In this document: piece by piece, positions 30,458 through 36,688 of the stretch
How positions within the stretch are numbered: the first letter of the stretch is position 1
Layout: each line of letters begins with the position of its first letter
NCBI GenBank assembly: GCA_016290595.1
Contig: JAEEUR010000003.1
Coordinates: 1-59,184 of the forward strand
Direction of reading: 5' to 3'
DNA length: 59,184 bases
Source of the DNA: Lachnospiraceae bacterium
Lineage (GTDB): Bacteria; Bacillota; Clostridia; Lachnospirales; Lachnospiraceae
Notes under the pieces: model-generated
Databases searched by the model: none
What the model saw: the letters and a program-made list of their open reading frames with translations, nothing else
Told to the model about the DNA's origin: nothing
Position numbers and translations under genes: made by a program

Positions 30458-31189
30458 ATGTCCGCACGGATATTAGTCGTAGAAGACGAAGAAAAGCTGG
30501 CGCGCTTTATCGAACTGGAGCTGATGCATGAGGGCTACGAAGTCGAAAAAGCCTTCGACGGCCGCAGCGCGCTCGCGCTGGCCCTGGAAGAGGACTTTGA
30601 TCTGATCCTTCTGGACGTGATGCTGCCGCAGTTAAACGGCATGGAGGTCCTGCGGCGCCTGCAGCAGGAAAAGAAGGTCCCGGTGATCCTCTTAACGGCC
30701 CGCGACGCGGTCATGGACAAGGTCGCCGGCCTGGACGCCGGCGCCGTGGACTATATCACCAAGCCTTTTGCGATAGAAGAGCTGCTGGCGCGGATCCGCG
30801 TGGCCATGAAGCTCTCCGGCATGCAGAAACTGGCCCGCGAGGCCGAAAAAGCGGCCGCGCTGGCGAAGGAAAGCGCGCCCGAGGAAGGCGTGATGACCTG
30901 GGAGGCGCTGCGTTTTGACGAAAAGCGCCGCCGCGTCACCTACGCGGGGCAGGAGATCGAGCTCTCGAACCGCGAATTCCTGATGCTCGGCACGCTCCTT
31001 CAGAACCGGGACATCGTTCTTTCGCGGGAAACGCTGCTCGAAAAGGTCTGCGGCTACGACTATTACGGCGAAACGAATATCGTCGACGTGTACGTGCGGC
31101 ATCTGCGCGCCAAGATCGACGAGAGCTTCGGCGTCAAAATGATCCAGACGGTACGGGGGACAGGCTATGTCATCCGATCAGAATACTAA
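30458..31189 (+). CDS. OmpR/PhoB-family response regulator
   Basis: 243 residues from MSARILVVEDEEKL. Receiver domain: acidic pair EDE near residue 9, phosphoacceptor Asp in LLDVMLPQLNG, Thr in LTARDA and Lys in ITKPF. The C-terminal winged helix is typical, with LSNREFLMLGTLLQNRDIVLSRETLLEKVCGYDY and VRHLRAKI. A reading from 30428 adds ten residues; the GAGGAG site fits the ATG at 30458 with 10-nt spacing. It overlaps the kinase gene by 23 nt, so both are co-translated. Confidence 0.95.
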   Translation: MSARILVVEDEEKLARFIELELMHEGYEVEKAFDGRSALALALEEDFDLILLDVMLPQLNGMEVLRRLQQEKKVPVILLTARDAVMDKVAGLDAGAVDYITKPFAIEELLARIRVAMKLSGMQKLAREAEKAAALAKESAPEEGVMTWEALRFDEKRRRVTYAGQEIELSNREFLMLGTLLQNRDIVLSRETLLEKVCGYDYYGETNIVDVYVRHLRAKIDESFGVKMIQTVRGTGYVIRSEY

Positions 31190-32450
31190 TTCGGCGGCGG
31201 CGGGCAGTACACAGGCCCGCCGCATGAGTTCCATCCGGCGGCGGCTTTCCGGCGCCTGGCTGAGGCACCGGCTGGGAGGTCTGTTCGGAAGAACGCTTTT
31301 TTTGCTGCTTCTGGTCCCGGTTTTGATCCTCGGGACCCTCGAATGGCGGGAGCTCGGCACCGTGCGCCTGAAAACGGAGCGCCGCATCGAGGCGGAGCGG
31401 AATACGGACGGGAAGATCACGCAGCTCAACTATACGGCGAAGCTGCCGGAATCGGAGCAGACGATAACGGTCGGGCTGCTGCCGGAGATGAGCGTCTTTC
31501 TGATCGCGGTCGGCGGCCTTTTCCTGCTGCGCCTGATCCTGCTTTTCGCCCTTGCCCTGCCGTCGTACAACGCGGACTTAAAGGAGATCTTAAAGCCGCT
31601 GGACGAGCTTGCGAAGAAGGCGGACGAGCTTTCGCGCCTCGAATTCGGGGAAAACAAGTATCAGCGCATCGAAAACGCCATCTCGCAGCTGGAGGCGGAC
31701 GAATCCTCGCGCCTGTCCCTGGGTGACCGGGACCTGCTCGGCATCGAGGCGGCCATCAACAACCTGCTGGTGCGCATCCGTGAGAGCAACCGCCAGCAGG
31801 CGCGCTTCGTGAATGACGCCTCGCACGAGCTTAGGACGCCCATCGCGGTCATCAGCGGCTACGCGGACATGCTGGCGCGCTGGGGCAAGGATGACGAAAA
31901 GGTGCTGGACGAGGCTATTTCGGCCATCCGCACCGAATCCGCCCGCATGAAGCACCTGGTGGAGCAGCTGCTGTTTTTAGCGCGCGGCGACGCCGGCAGG
32001 ACGCAGCTCGCGAAGGAGCCCGTAAAGCCGGACGAGCTGATGCGCGAAGCCTACGAAGAATCCGTCATGATCGACGAAAAGCATATCTACCGCTTCTCGC
32101 CGGGCCTGCCGGAGACGACGCTTGAGGCAGACCCCGGGCTCTTAAAGCAGGCGGTGCGGATCCTGCTGGACAACGCCGCCAAATATACGAAGGAGGGCGA
32201 CGAGATCCTCCTCAGCACAGGGCTAAAGGACGGCCGCCCCTATCTGCAGGTGCAGGATACCGGCATCGGCATGGCGGAGGCGGACGTGCCGCACATGTTT
32301 GAGCGCTTTTACCGCGCGGACGAGGCCCGCAGCTTCGAGGGCACGGGTCTGGGCCTGTCCATCGCCAAGTGGATCGTGGACAAGCACGGCGGCTACTTCG
32401 AGATCACCTCGCGGGAGGAGATCGGGACAAGGATACGGATCGTGCTGTAA
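31167..32450 (+). CDS. Sensor histidine kinase
   Basis: 427 residues. Two membrane helices (about 40-58 and 108-130) flank a short extracellular loop of about 45 residues. A HAMP-like linker region (PLDELAKKADELSRL) is followed by the HisKA phosphoacceptor in DASHELRTPIAVISGY and the ATPase domain with N-box LDNAAKYT, G1 DTGIGM, F-box and G2 GTGLGLSIAKWI. The loop is too short for a ligand domain, suggesting membrane or envelope stress sensing (inferred). GTG/ATG choice: ATG at 31167 with GGGGGACAGG upstream. Confidence 0.93.
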   Translation: MSSDQNTNSAAAGSTQARRMSSIRRRLSGAWLRHRLGGLFGRTLFLLLLVPVLILGTLEWRELGTVRLKTERRIEAERNTDGKITQLNYTAKLPESEQTITVGLLPEMSVFLIAVGGLFLLRLILLFALALPSYNADLKEILKPLDELAKKADELSRLEFGENKYQRIENAISQLEADESSRLSLGDRDLLGIEAAINNLLVRIRESNRQQARFVNDASHELRTPIAVISGYADMLARWGKDDEKVLDEAISAIRTESARMKHLVEQLLFLARGDAGRTQLAKEPVKPDELMREAYEESVMIDEKHIYRFSPGLPETTLEADPGLLKQAVRILLDNAAKYTKEGDEILLSTGLKDGRPYLQVQDTGIGMAEADVPHMFERFYRADEARSFEGTGLGLSIAKWIVDKHGGYFEITSREEIGTRIRIVL

Positions 32451-32527
32451 AAAACTCTGAATAATAATGTACTTACTTTCTTCAAATCTTGAAACATAAC
32501 GGAATACCTGCTATTATTACAGTAAAC

Positions 32528-32606
32528 ATAGGCAAAAAATACAAAACGACCTATATTTTGTTAAATAATTATACCAATTACAGGTCAAAATATAGTTTTA
32601 GCCTAT
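32528..32606. promoter_or_regulatory. Nested inverted repeats upstream of abiEi-like gene
   Basis: CTATATTTTG (32551-32560) and CAAAATATAG (32586-32595) form a perfect 10-bp inverted repeat with a 25-nt spacer. An outer ATAGGC (32528) / GCCTAT (32601) pair encloses it. AbiEi antitoxins are known to bind inverted repeats in their own promoter. This is the likely autoregulatory operator, 26 nt before the ATG. Binding is inferred. Confidence 0.5.
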
Positions 32607-32631
32607 AATTACTTAAAAAGGGGAATCCATT

Positions 32632-33174
32632 ATGGTCATAACTTATTCTGACTGTCTTGAAAGGTGGAAGTCAGATTACCAGATAAAAAAACAAATAGCA
32701 GACGGAAAACTGTACCAAATCGAGAAGGGCGTATATGCAGACACCCCGGATGTGTCAACACTGGCGCTCCTTTCCTCTAAATATCCTAAAGCGGTTTTTA
32801 CTATGGACAGTGCTTTTTACTATCATGGACTGACAGATGTGATCCCGGATGAATATCATATCGCAACCGACAGGCATTCCATGCATCTCAGTGATAAGCG
32901 TATCCGGCAGTATTACATTCAATCGGATATTTTTGAAGTTGGCGTGACGACGATGACACGCCGTGATGCAACATTCAGGATCTACGACAGGGAAAGAATG
33001 CTGATTGAATTATTGCGTTATAAAAAAAAGCTGCCATTCGATTACTATAAAGAGATTCTCAGCAACTACAGAGACTTGGTTTATGAACTTGATATTGAAC
33101 GAATACAGAAATATGCAGCCAGCTTTCCCCGACATAAAATGATTAGTGAAGCTTTGGATGCGGAGGTGTTCTGA
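32632..33174 (+). CDS. AbiEi-type antitoxin/transcriptional regulator (type IV toxin-antitoxin)
   Basis: 180 residues. The N-terminal winged-helix half (SDYQIKKQIADGKLYQIEKGVYAD) and the core YPKAVFTMDSAFYYHGLTD with DEYHIATDR and YDRERMLIELLRYKKKLPFDYYKEIL match the AbiEi antitoxin family. Its partner AbiEii is a nucleotidyltransferase; here the following gene is only a remnant (see 33174-33269). AT-rich, unlike the flanking core genes, so probably acquired. Starts 26 nt after an inverted-repeat operator; the ATG has GGGG upstream. Its own regulator function may persist without the toxin. Confidence 0.8.
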   Translation: MVITYSDCLERWKSDYQIKKQIADGKLYQIEKGVYADTPDVSTLALLSSKYPKAVFTMDSAFYYHGLTDVIPDEYHIATDRHSMHLSDKRIRQYYIQSDIFEVGVTTMTRRDATFRIYDRERMLIELLRYKKKLPFDYYKEILSNYRDLVYELDIERIQKYAASFPRHKMISEALDAEVF

Positions 33175-33269
33175 TGCCAACAATCAAAGAAATGATACAG
33201 AAGGCAAATGCTGATGGATATTACGATGAAAATGCAGAAGCTAAAGTCTGTCAGCTATTTTTTTCATAA
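33174..33269 (+). pseudogene. Truncated AbiEii/AbiGii toxin gene (5' remnant)
   Basis: Starts ATG overlapping the antitoxin TGA as TGATG, i.e. the usual coupled arrangement. Only 31 codons: MPTIKEMIQKANADGYYDEN followed by AEAKVCQLFFS and a stop. The ENAEAKVCQ tract resembles the first conserved segment of AbiEii toxins, where the protein would go on for about 250 more residues with the nucleotidyltransferase GGxxxR motif. The downstream gene end at 33272 on the other strand lies 2 nt away, so the rest was probably deleted. Confidence 0.6.
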
Positions 33270-33271
33270 GA

Positions 33272-33679
33272 TCATTTTTCTCCTTTGTTTAAATTATGGG
33301 AGTTATCTTCCCAAGTTTGTTCTATCTCTATATTACCTTTTATAGATTCCCCTTCCGCCGAATGGTGTGCATCAATAAACTCTGCGATGCATAATCCGGC
33401 AAACAGCATGATCAGCGCGGCAGCCACAATGACAATAATCTTTTTAAGCCACTTCTGAAAGCGCACTTTTTCTGCAATTTCAAGCGCAGGCATGATTTCA
33501 ATCTGGGTAGCAGCCATAGCCGCCGGTGTTCCGAAGCGCTCGACAATTTGATTGAAGCTCAGATTGGCGGCATCTGACAGCACGTCTTCTTTCAGCAACT
33601 TAATAATGCCCTGTGTTTGTTTTTTTGTTCCGGGCAGATATGTGGATACCTTCCTGAGATATTTGGTCAGGTCATTCAT
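33272..33679 (-). CDS. Small membrane protein, PadR partner (DUF1700/HAAS-like)
   Basis: 135 residues. The N-terminal part (1-75) is helical (LTKYLRKVSTYLPGTKKQTQGIIKLL.EDV), with LSFNQIVERFGTPAAMA, the pattern of HAAS-type anti-regulator domains; then one membrane helix (about 81-101) and a polar tail. Such proteins usually sit directly behind PadR genes, as here, where its start overlaps the padR end by 8 nt. They are thought to act in an envelope-responsive circuit, but the partner mechanism is unknown. AT-rich. The match to a named family is approximate. Confidence 0.7.
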   Translation of the reverse strand: MNDLTKYLRKVSTYLPGTKKQTQGIIKLLKEDVLSDAANLSFNQIVERFGTPAAMAATQIEIMPALEIAEKVRFQKWLKKIIVIVAAALIMLFAGLCIAEFIDAHHSAEGESIKGNIEIEQTWEDNSHNLNKGEK

Positions 33680-34022
33680 TTTCTTGAATATCCTCCTTTA
33701 GAATCAGGCGAATGCCTTGTATGACTTCGTCAAACTGCTTCTGAAGGAATTCCAGATACAGAAACCCCTTTTCTTCAAGGTGGTAGTAAATATGACGAAG
33801 GCGTGACGTGGCATATTGTTCATAGGAAGTAATAAATCCGCCTTCGAGCAGTTTATAAAGTATGGGATATAAAGACCCTTCCTGCGTTATATACTTCCCT
33901 GCACTCTGTTTTGCTGTTTCCTGAACCAGCTGATATCCGTACATATCTTTCTGTGAAAGGAGAGAAAGGATAATCAGCTGCAGAAAGCCGCGTTTGTAAT
34001 TAATCGGTTCAAAATCCCCCAT
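33672..34022 (-). CDS. PadR family transcriptional regulator
   Basis: About 116 residues from MGDFEPINYKRGFLQL. Winged-helix domain with the PadR pattern LQLIILSLLSQKDMYGYQLVQ..........QEGSLYPILYKLLEGGFITSYEQ and a C-terminal dimerisation helix. The ATG at 34022 is chosen because AAGGAG lies 9 nt upstream; a GTG at 34031 would crowd that site. It probably represses its own operon; a palindromic sequence covers its promoter. Co-transcribed with the membrane protein behind it. Effector unknown. Confidence 0.88.
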   Translation of the reverse strand: MGDFEPINYKRGFLQLIILSLLSQKDMYGYQLVQETAKQSAGKYITQEGSLYPILYKLLEGGFITSYEQYATSRLRHIYYHLEEKGFLYLEFLQKQFDEVIQGIRLILKEDIQENE

Positions 34023-34050
34023 GTAGGTCACTCCTTGTGATTGTTAAATT

Positions 34051-34091
34051 AAAATAACACAATATTTTTTTGAAGTCAACTATTATGTTAC
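34051..34091 (-). promoter_or_regulatory. padR promoter with overlapping inverted repeat
   Basis: On the minus strand, TTGACT (34079-34074), 17-nt spacer, TATTTT (34056-34051) with an extended TG. The motif ATAACACAATA and the complement of TATTATGTTAC (34081-34091) form an imperfect inverted repeat around the -35 region, which is a likely PadR operator. It lies 29 nt upstream of the padR ATG. Confidence 0.5.
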
Positions 34092-34102
34092 AAGAATAGT
34101 TC

Positions 34103-34131
34103 TTGAAAAAGGCGGCCGCGTGTGTTATTCT
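34103..34131 (+). promoter_or_regulatory. Promoter of the metalloprotease-lipoprotein unit
   Basis: TTGAAA (34103-34108), 17-nt spacer, TATTCT (34126-34131) preceded by TGT (extended -10). It is divergent from the padR promoter, only 24 nt away, so both could share PadR control. It leads to a ribosome-binding site GGAGGAG at 34201-34207, 12 nt before an ATG at 34219. Confidence 0.5.
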
Positions 34132-34252
34132 ATTCATGAACCTGTTTGTGAACGGTCTCAATCAAAGGCAATGTGGTTTACAACAAACACTATAAAACAT
34201 GGAGGAGAAGTAGATACAATGAAAAAAGTGATAACCCAAATAAGTGTTTTAG

Positions 34253-34867
34253 TTGATCATTGCTATTGTAATGAGTATATGTATGCCCTGTAAGGTAGCT
34301 GCCTACGATCCTGATTTATTGACCTGCTGGTATTCTGACGGGTATAAAGTCGGCATGTGGATGAATACGCCCTCCTTCTCATATGAAACGTTAAGTGCAC
34401 CAGCAAGCACCTTTTCCAATTACCTTTCCACGGCTTATTCCCATGCCTGGTTAAAATGGAAACAGGGCGGGAAGAATACTACGTATAATGGTTCCACTGG
34501 AGGAACAGGCGATATACACTGCATTGGAGGAACCTATACTGAAATATATGCTCAAACAAATTATCAGTTGGATCCAGGTAGCACGGCGGCAACTGCTTAT
34601 ACGTCTTATTTCCTTTCATATCTGGATTATAACGGAGCAACAAAAGAACTCCGCACGATTCAATCTGGGGTACGGATATATTTTGCAGAACATAATTATA
34701 GTTCAACGGAGGCAACAGACCGATATAAGAATACCATGATGCACGAGTTGGGCCATGCGCTTGGCTGGTTTGGACATGCATCGTCCGGTTGTATTATGTA
34801 CGCTTATTCAAGTATGCTTACAGAGTTGTCATATAAAGATAAAGATCATATTAATCAGATCTACTAA
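34253..34867 (+). CDS. Secreted matrixin-like zinc metalloprotease, start disrupted
   Basis: 204 residues from TTG 34253 as an intact frame. The zinc motif HELGHALGWFGH (HExxHxxGxxH, residues 164-175) and a Met-turn region (CIMY) place it in the metzincins. The N-terminus LIIAIVMSICMPCKVAA is a hydrophobic signal-peptide core with an A-x-A-like cleavage site, but the frame lacks its own ribosome-binding site. A well-placed GGAGGAG and ATG at 34219 lie one frame away, reading MKKVITQISVLV. One extra base (about 34252) separates the two; see the finding. So the gene is either broken, frameshifted, or has a sequencing error. Peptidase role and target unknown. Confidence 0.7.
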   Translation: MIIAIVMSICMPCKVAAYDPDLLTCWYSDGYKVGMWMNTPSFSYETLSAPASTFSNYLSTAYSHAWLKWKQGGKNTTYNGSTGGTGDIHCIGGTYTEIYAQTNYQLDPGSTAATAYTSYFLSYLDYNGATKELRTIQSGVRIYFAEHNYSSTEATDRYKNTMMHELGHALGWFGHASSGCIMYAYSSMLTELSYKDKDHINQIY

Positions 34868-34911
34868 GTAAATGGAGATATATTATATCAGAAAAATACG
34901 GAGGTTAACGA

Positions 34912-35754
34912 GTGATGAAAAAAATAATTGCGGTACTCATAATGCTTATCTGCGTTTTATCTGCCTGTACTTCACAAACAGAAAAGACGGTATCTCTTTA
35001 TGACACAAAAACACATGTAGATGTGCAGATAATTGTTCGCACTCTCAACGAACTTTTAGAAACCTACCCGTTTGTGATTGAGGGGACCTGTCTGGAAAAG
35101 AATTGGGATAAGGAGCAATCTGCCTTTACGGCAAAAATTGAAGTGGAAAGAATCTATCAGGGGGAACTGTCCGAAAAGGTGATTTTTTACAAAAGTACAT
35201 ATGATGCTTTTCCGGAAGGGAAAAGGTTGTTCCTTTTCGCTCAGAAGTGGGAATCCGTTTTTACAGGAGAAGAATCCTTTACCGGTATCCCGTTGGTGGA
35301 AGGTACGCAGGGATACAGTTCAAAATATGTAGACGGCATTGAGGGCTATAACGAACAGCTGTTAGTACAGGAAATAGAACAGGGAATGAAAACGCATTCC
35401 TTCTCGGGACAGGCGGTGATCGGTGCCTACATTCATTCCGATGATGTTGAGACGATCGTGAAAGAATCCCCTTACGTAGCAGAAGTCCTGATAACATCAG
35501 TCAGGGAGGGGCTCGCAGATGACAGGGACAGAGCTGACGTGCTCCTGGTCAATGCGCTGAAAGGGGAGATGGCCGGCAGCTTTGAAGTCGTGGTGCCGAA
35601 AGGAAGCGTAAAGACGGGAGGCAGGTATATTTTGATGCTGGATAAGCCTTCCGAGACATCGGTGTTCTATATTGTTTCCTCTCGTAACAGTATTCACCTC
35701 TATAGCGCGGAAGAAGCAGAGCGTGTAATGAAGGGAATAAAAGACCGCCAATAG
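34912..35754 (+). CDS. Lipoprotein with tandem domain shared with BlaR1 at 36685
   Basis: 280 residues. A signal peptide with lipobox LSAC gives Cys20 or so as the lipid site. Two tandem beta-rich units follow: about residues 40-160 (starting PFVIEGTCLEKNW) and 170-275 (starting SPYVAEVLITSV). The second unit aligns with the C-terminal part of the BlaR1 protein at 36685 (shared pattern V..I.SV...G.Y.L.L.....S..Y...R.S...S.EE). I do not recognise the family; the shape recalls OB/netrin-like inhibitors but that is speculative. GTG at 34912 and ATG at 34915 are both possible starts; GGAGG precedes. Its neighbour is the metalloprotease. Confidence 0.7.
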   Translation: MMKKIIAVLIMLICVLSACTSQTEKTVSLYDTKTHVDVQIIVRTLNELLETYPFVIEGTCLEKNWDKEQSAFTAKIEVERIYQGELSEKVIFYKSTYDAFPEGKRLFLFAQKWESVFTGEESFTGIPLVEGTQGYSSKYVDGIEGYNEQLLVQEIEQGMKTHSFSGQAVIGAYIHSDDVETIVKESPYVAEVLITSVREGLADDRDRADVLLVNALKGEMAGSFEVVVPKGSVKTGGRYILMLDKPSETSVFYIVSSRNSIHLYSAEEAERVMKGIKDRQ

Positions 35755-35790
35755 CCGACAATAAAGTGTATATACTGAAATACCTAACGG

Positions 35791-35836
35791 CGCATGCCTG
35801 CCGGCGGGATCTTCCCGCAGCAGGCATGCGTTTTTT
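35791..35836 (+). terminator. Rho-independent terminator after lipoprotein gene
   Basis: CGCATGCCTGC (35791-35801) pairs perfectly with GCAGGCATGCG (35820-35830), extended by an inner CGGG/CCCG stem, followed by six T. Marks the 3' end of the metalloprotease-lipoprotein transcript. Confidence 0.9.
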
Positions 35837-35874
35837 GTGTGGCACAGGCACTTCTCCGGAATAACGATCCATGG

Positions 35875-36080
35875 TATAATATTATATTCAAAGACGACGG
35901 GCGCTTAAAACGATCTGCCGGGATCACATCAGCACCCGGACTGCAGTAAATGGTTGCAACAACGAAAAAAGAATGACAAAAACAAGGCAAAGAGATTCAA
36001 CAAATCTTTAATAAGATAACTATGTATCTTTTTTGCACCTCCAGGTTGGTTGGCGGACCATTGGCGCCTGGAGGTTTTTC
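35875..36080 (+). ncRNA. Candidate small RNA between two terminators
   Basis: An extended -10 box TGG-TATAAT lies at 35872-35880 with no gene downstream. A strong terminator-like hairpin ACCTCCAGG (36037-36045) / CCTGGAGGT (36067-36075) followed by TTTTT ends the stretch. The interval, about 190 nt, contains a CCGGG/CCCGG hairpin near 35912-35938 and no ORF with a ribosome-binding site. No -35 is evident. I could not match it to a known RNA family. It might also be a leader of the blaI operon. A weak AAGATA/TATCTT stem also occurs near 36014. Confidence 0.35.
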
Positions 36081-36172
36081 TTATTCTAACGCAAAAATGT
36101 TGGGAGAAATACCCACCCCAACATTTATTTATAAAACCTTTATTATACAACCAAATTTTTATAAAAAACCTC

Positions 36173-36221
36173 TTGACATATCAGGGTTACAGTTGTAAAC
36201 TGAAGGTGGTTTATAGCTGTA
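36173..36221 (+). promoter_or_regulatory. blaI promoter with BlaI/MecI-type dyads
   Basis: TTGACA (36173-36178), 17-nt spacer, TAAACT (36196-36201). The dyad TACAGTTGTA (36188-36197) is exactly the TACAnnTGTA operator core of BlaI/MecI repressors and overlaps the -10 box. A second near-copy TATAGCTGTA is at 36212-36221, 24 bp further. This explains the control of the following blaI-blaR1 pair by autorepression. Confidence 0.8.
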
Positions 36222-36292
36222 GCCCTTTTGTAAACGGCAAAAAAGGGCAGAAAAAGATACAAAAATCTCAAAAGATTCAAGGAGAACGAAAG

Positions 36293-36688
36293 ATGAGTCC
36301 TGTCAATGATACGTTACGGATCGGACCGGCAGAAAACGCCTTTGCTCAGATCGTTTGGGATCATGCGCCGGTCAGTTCGGGAGAGCTGGTAAAAATATGT
36401 AAAGAAAGGCTGCTCTGGGCAAAATCAACCACCTATACGGTCCTGCGGCGCCTGTGCGAAAAAGGGATCTTCCGCAATGAAGACGGGATGGTTGCCGTAC
36501 TGATCAGCCGGGAAGCTTTTCAGGAGGCGCAGAGCGAACTGGTGGTAGCGGAGAGCTTCCGCGGATCCCTGCCGGCTTTTATTGCGGCTTTTACCGCGCG
36601 TAAAAAATTGAGTCAGGAGGAAATCGAGCAGATCCGGCGGATGATAGAAGACGCCGGAGAGGAGTCGCCGAAAGGAGGCCGATCATGA
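36293..36688 (+). CDS. BlaI/MecI family transcriptional repressor
   Basis: 131 residues from MSPVNDTLRIGPAE. Winged-helix pattern ENAFAQIVWDHAPVSSGELVKI..........STTYTVLRRLCEKGIF, with a C-terminal dimerisation/cleavage region. The family is inactivated by BlaR1-type proteases. AAGGAGAACGAAAG precedes the ATG. Upstream in-frame sequence back to 36050 holds the promoter and is not coding. It overlaps the BlaR1 gene by 4 nt (ATGA). No beta-lactamase gene is near, so it controls something else, perhaps its own locus. Confidence 0.92.
   Translation: MSPVNDTLRIGPAENAFAQIVWDHAPVSSGELVKICKERLLWAKSTTYTVLRRLCEKGIFRNEDGMVAVLISREAFQEAQSELVVAESFRGSLPAFIAAFTARKKLSQEEIEQIRRMIEDAGEESPKGGRS

Noticed and set aside
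36050-36292. Upstream extension of the blaI reading frame
   Set aside because: It holds the promoter and BlaI operator dyads; the AAGGAG site supports ATG 36293.
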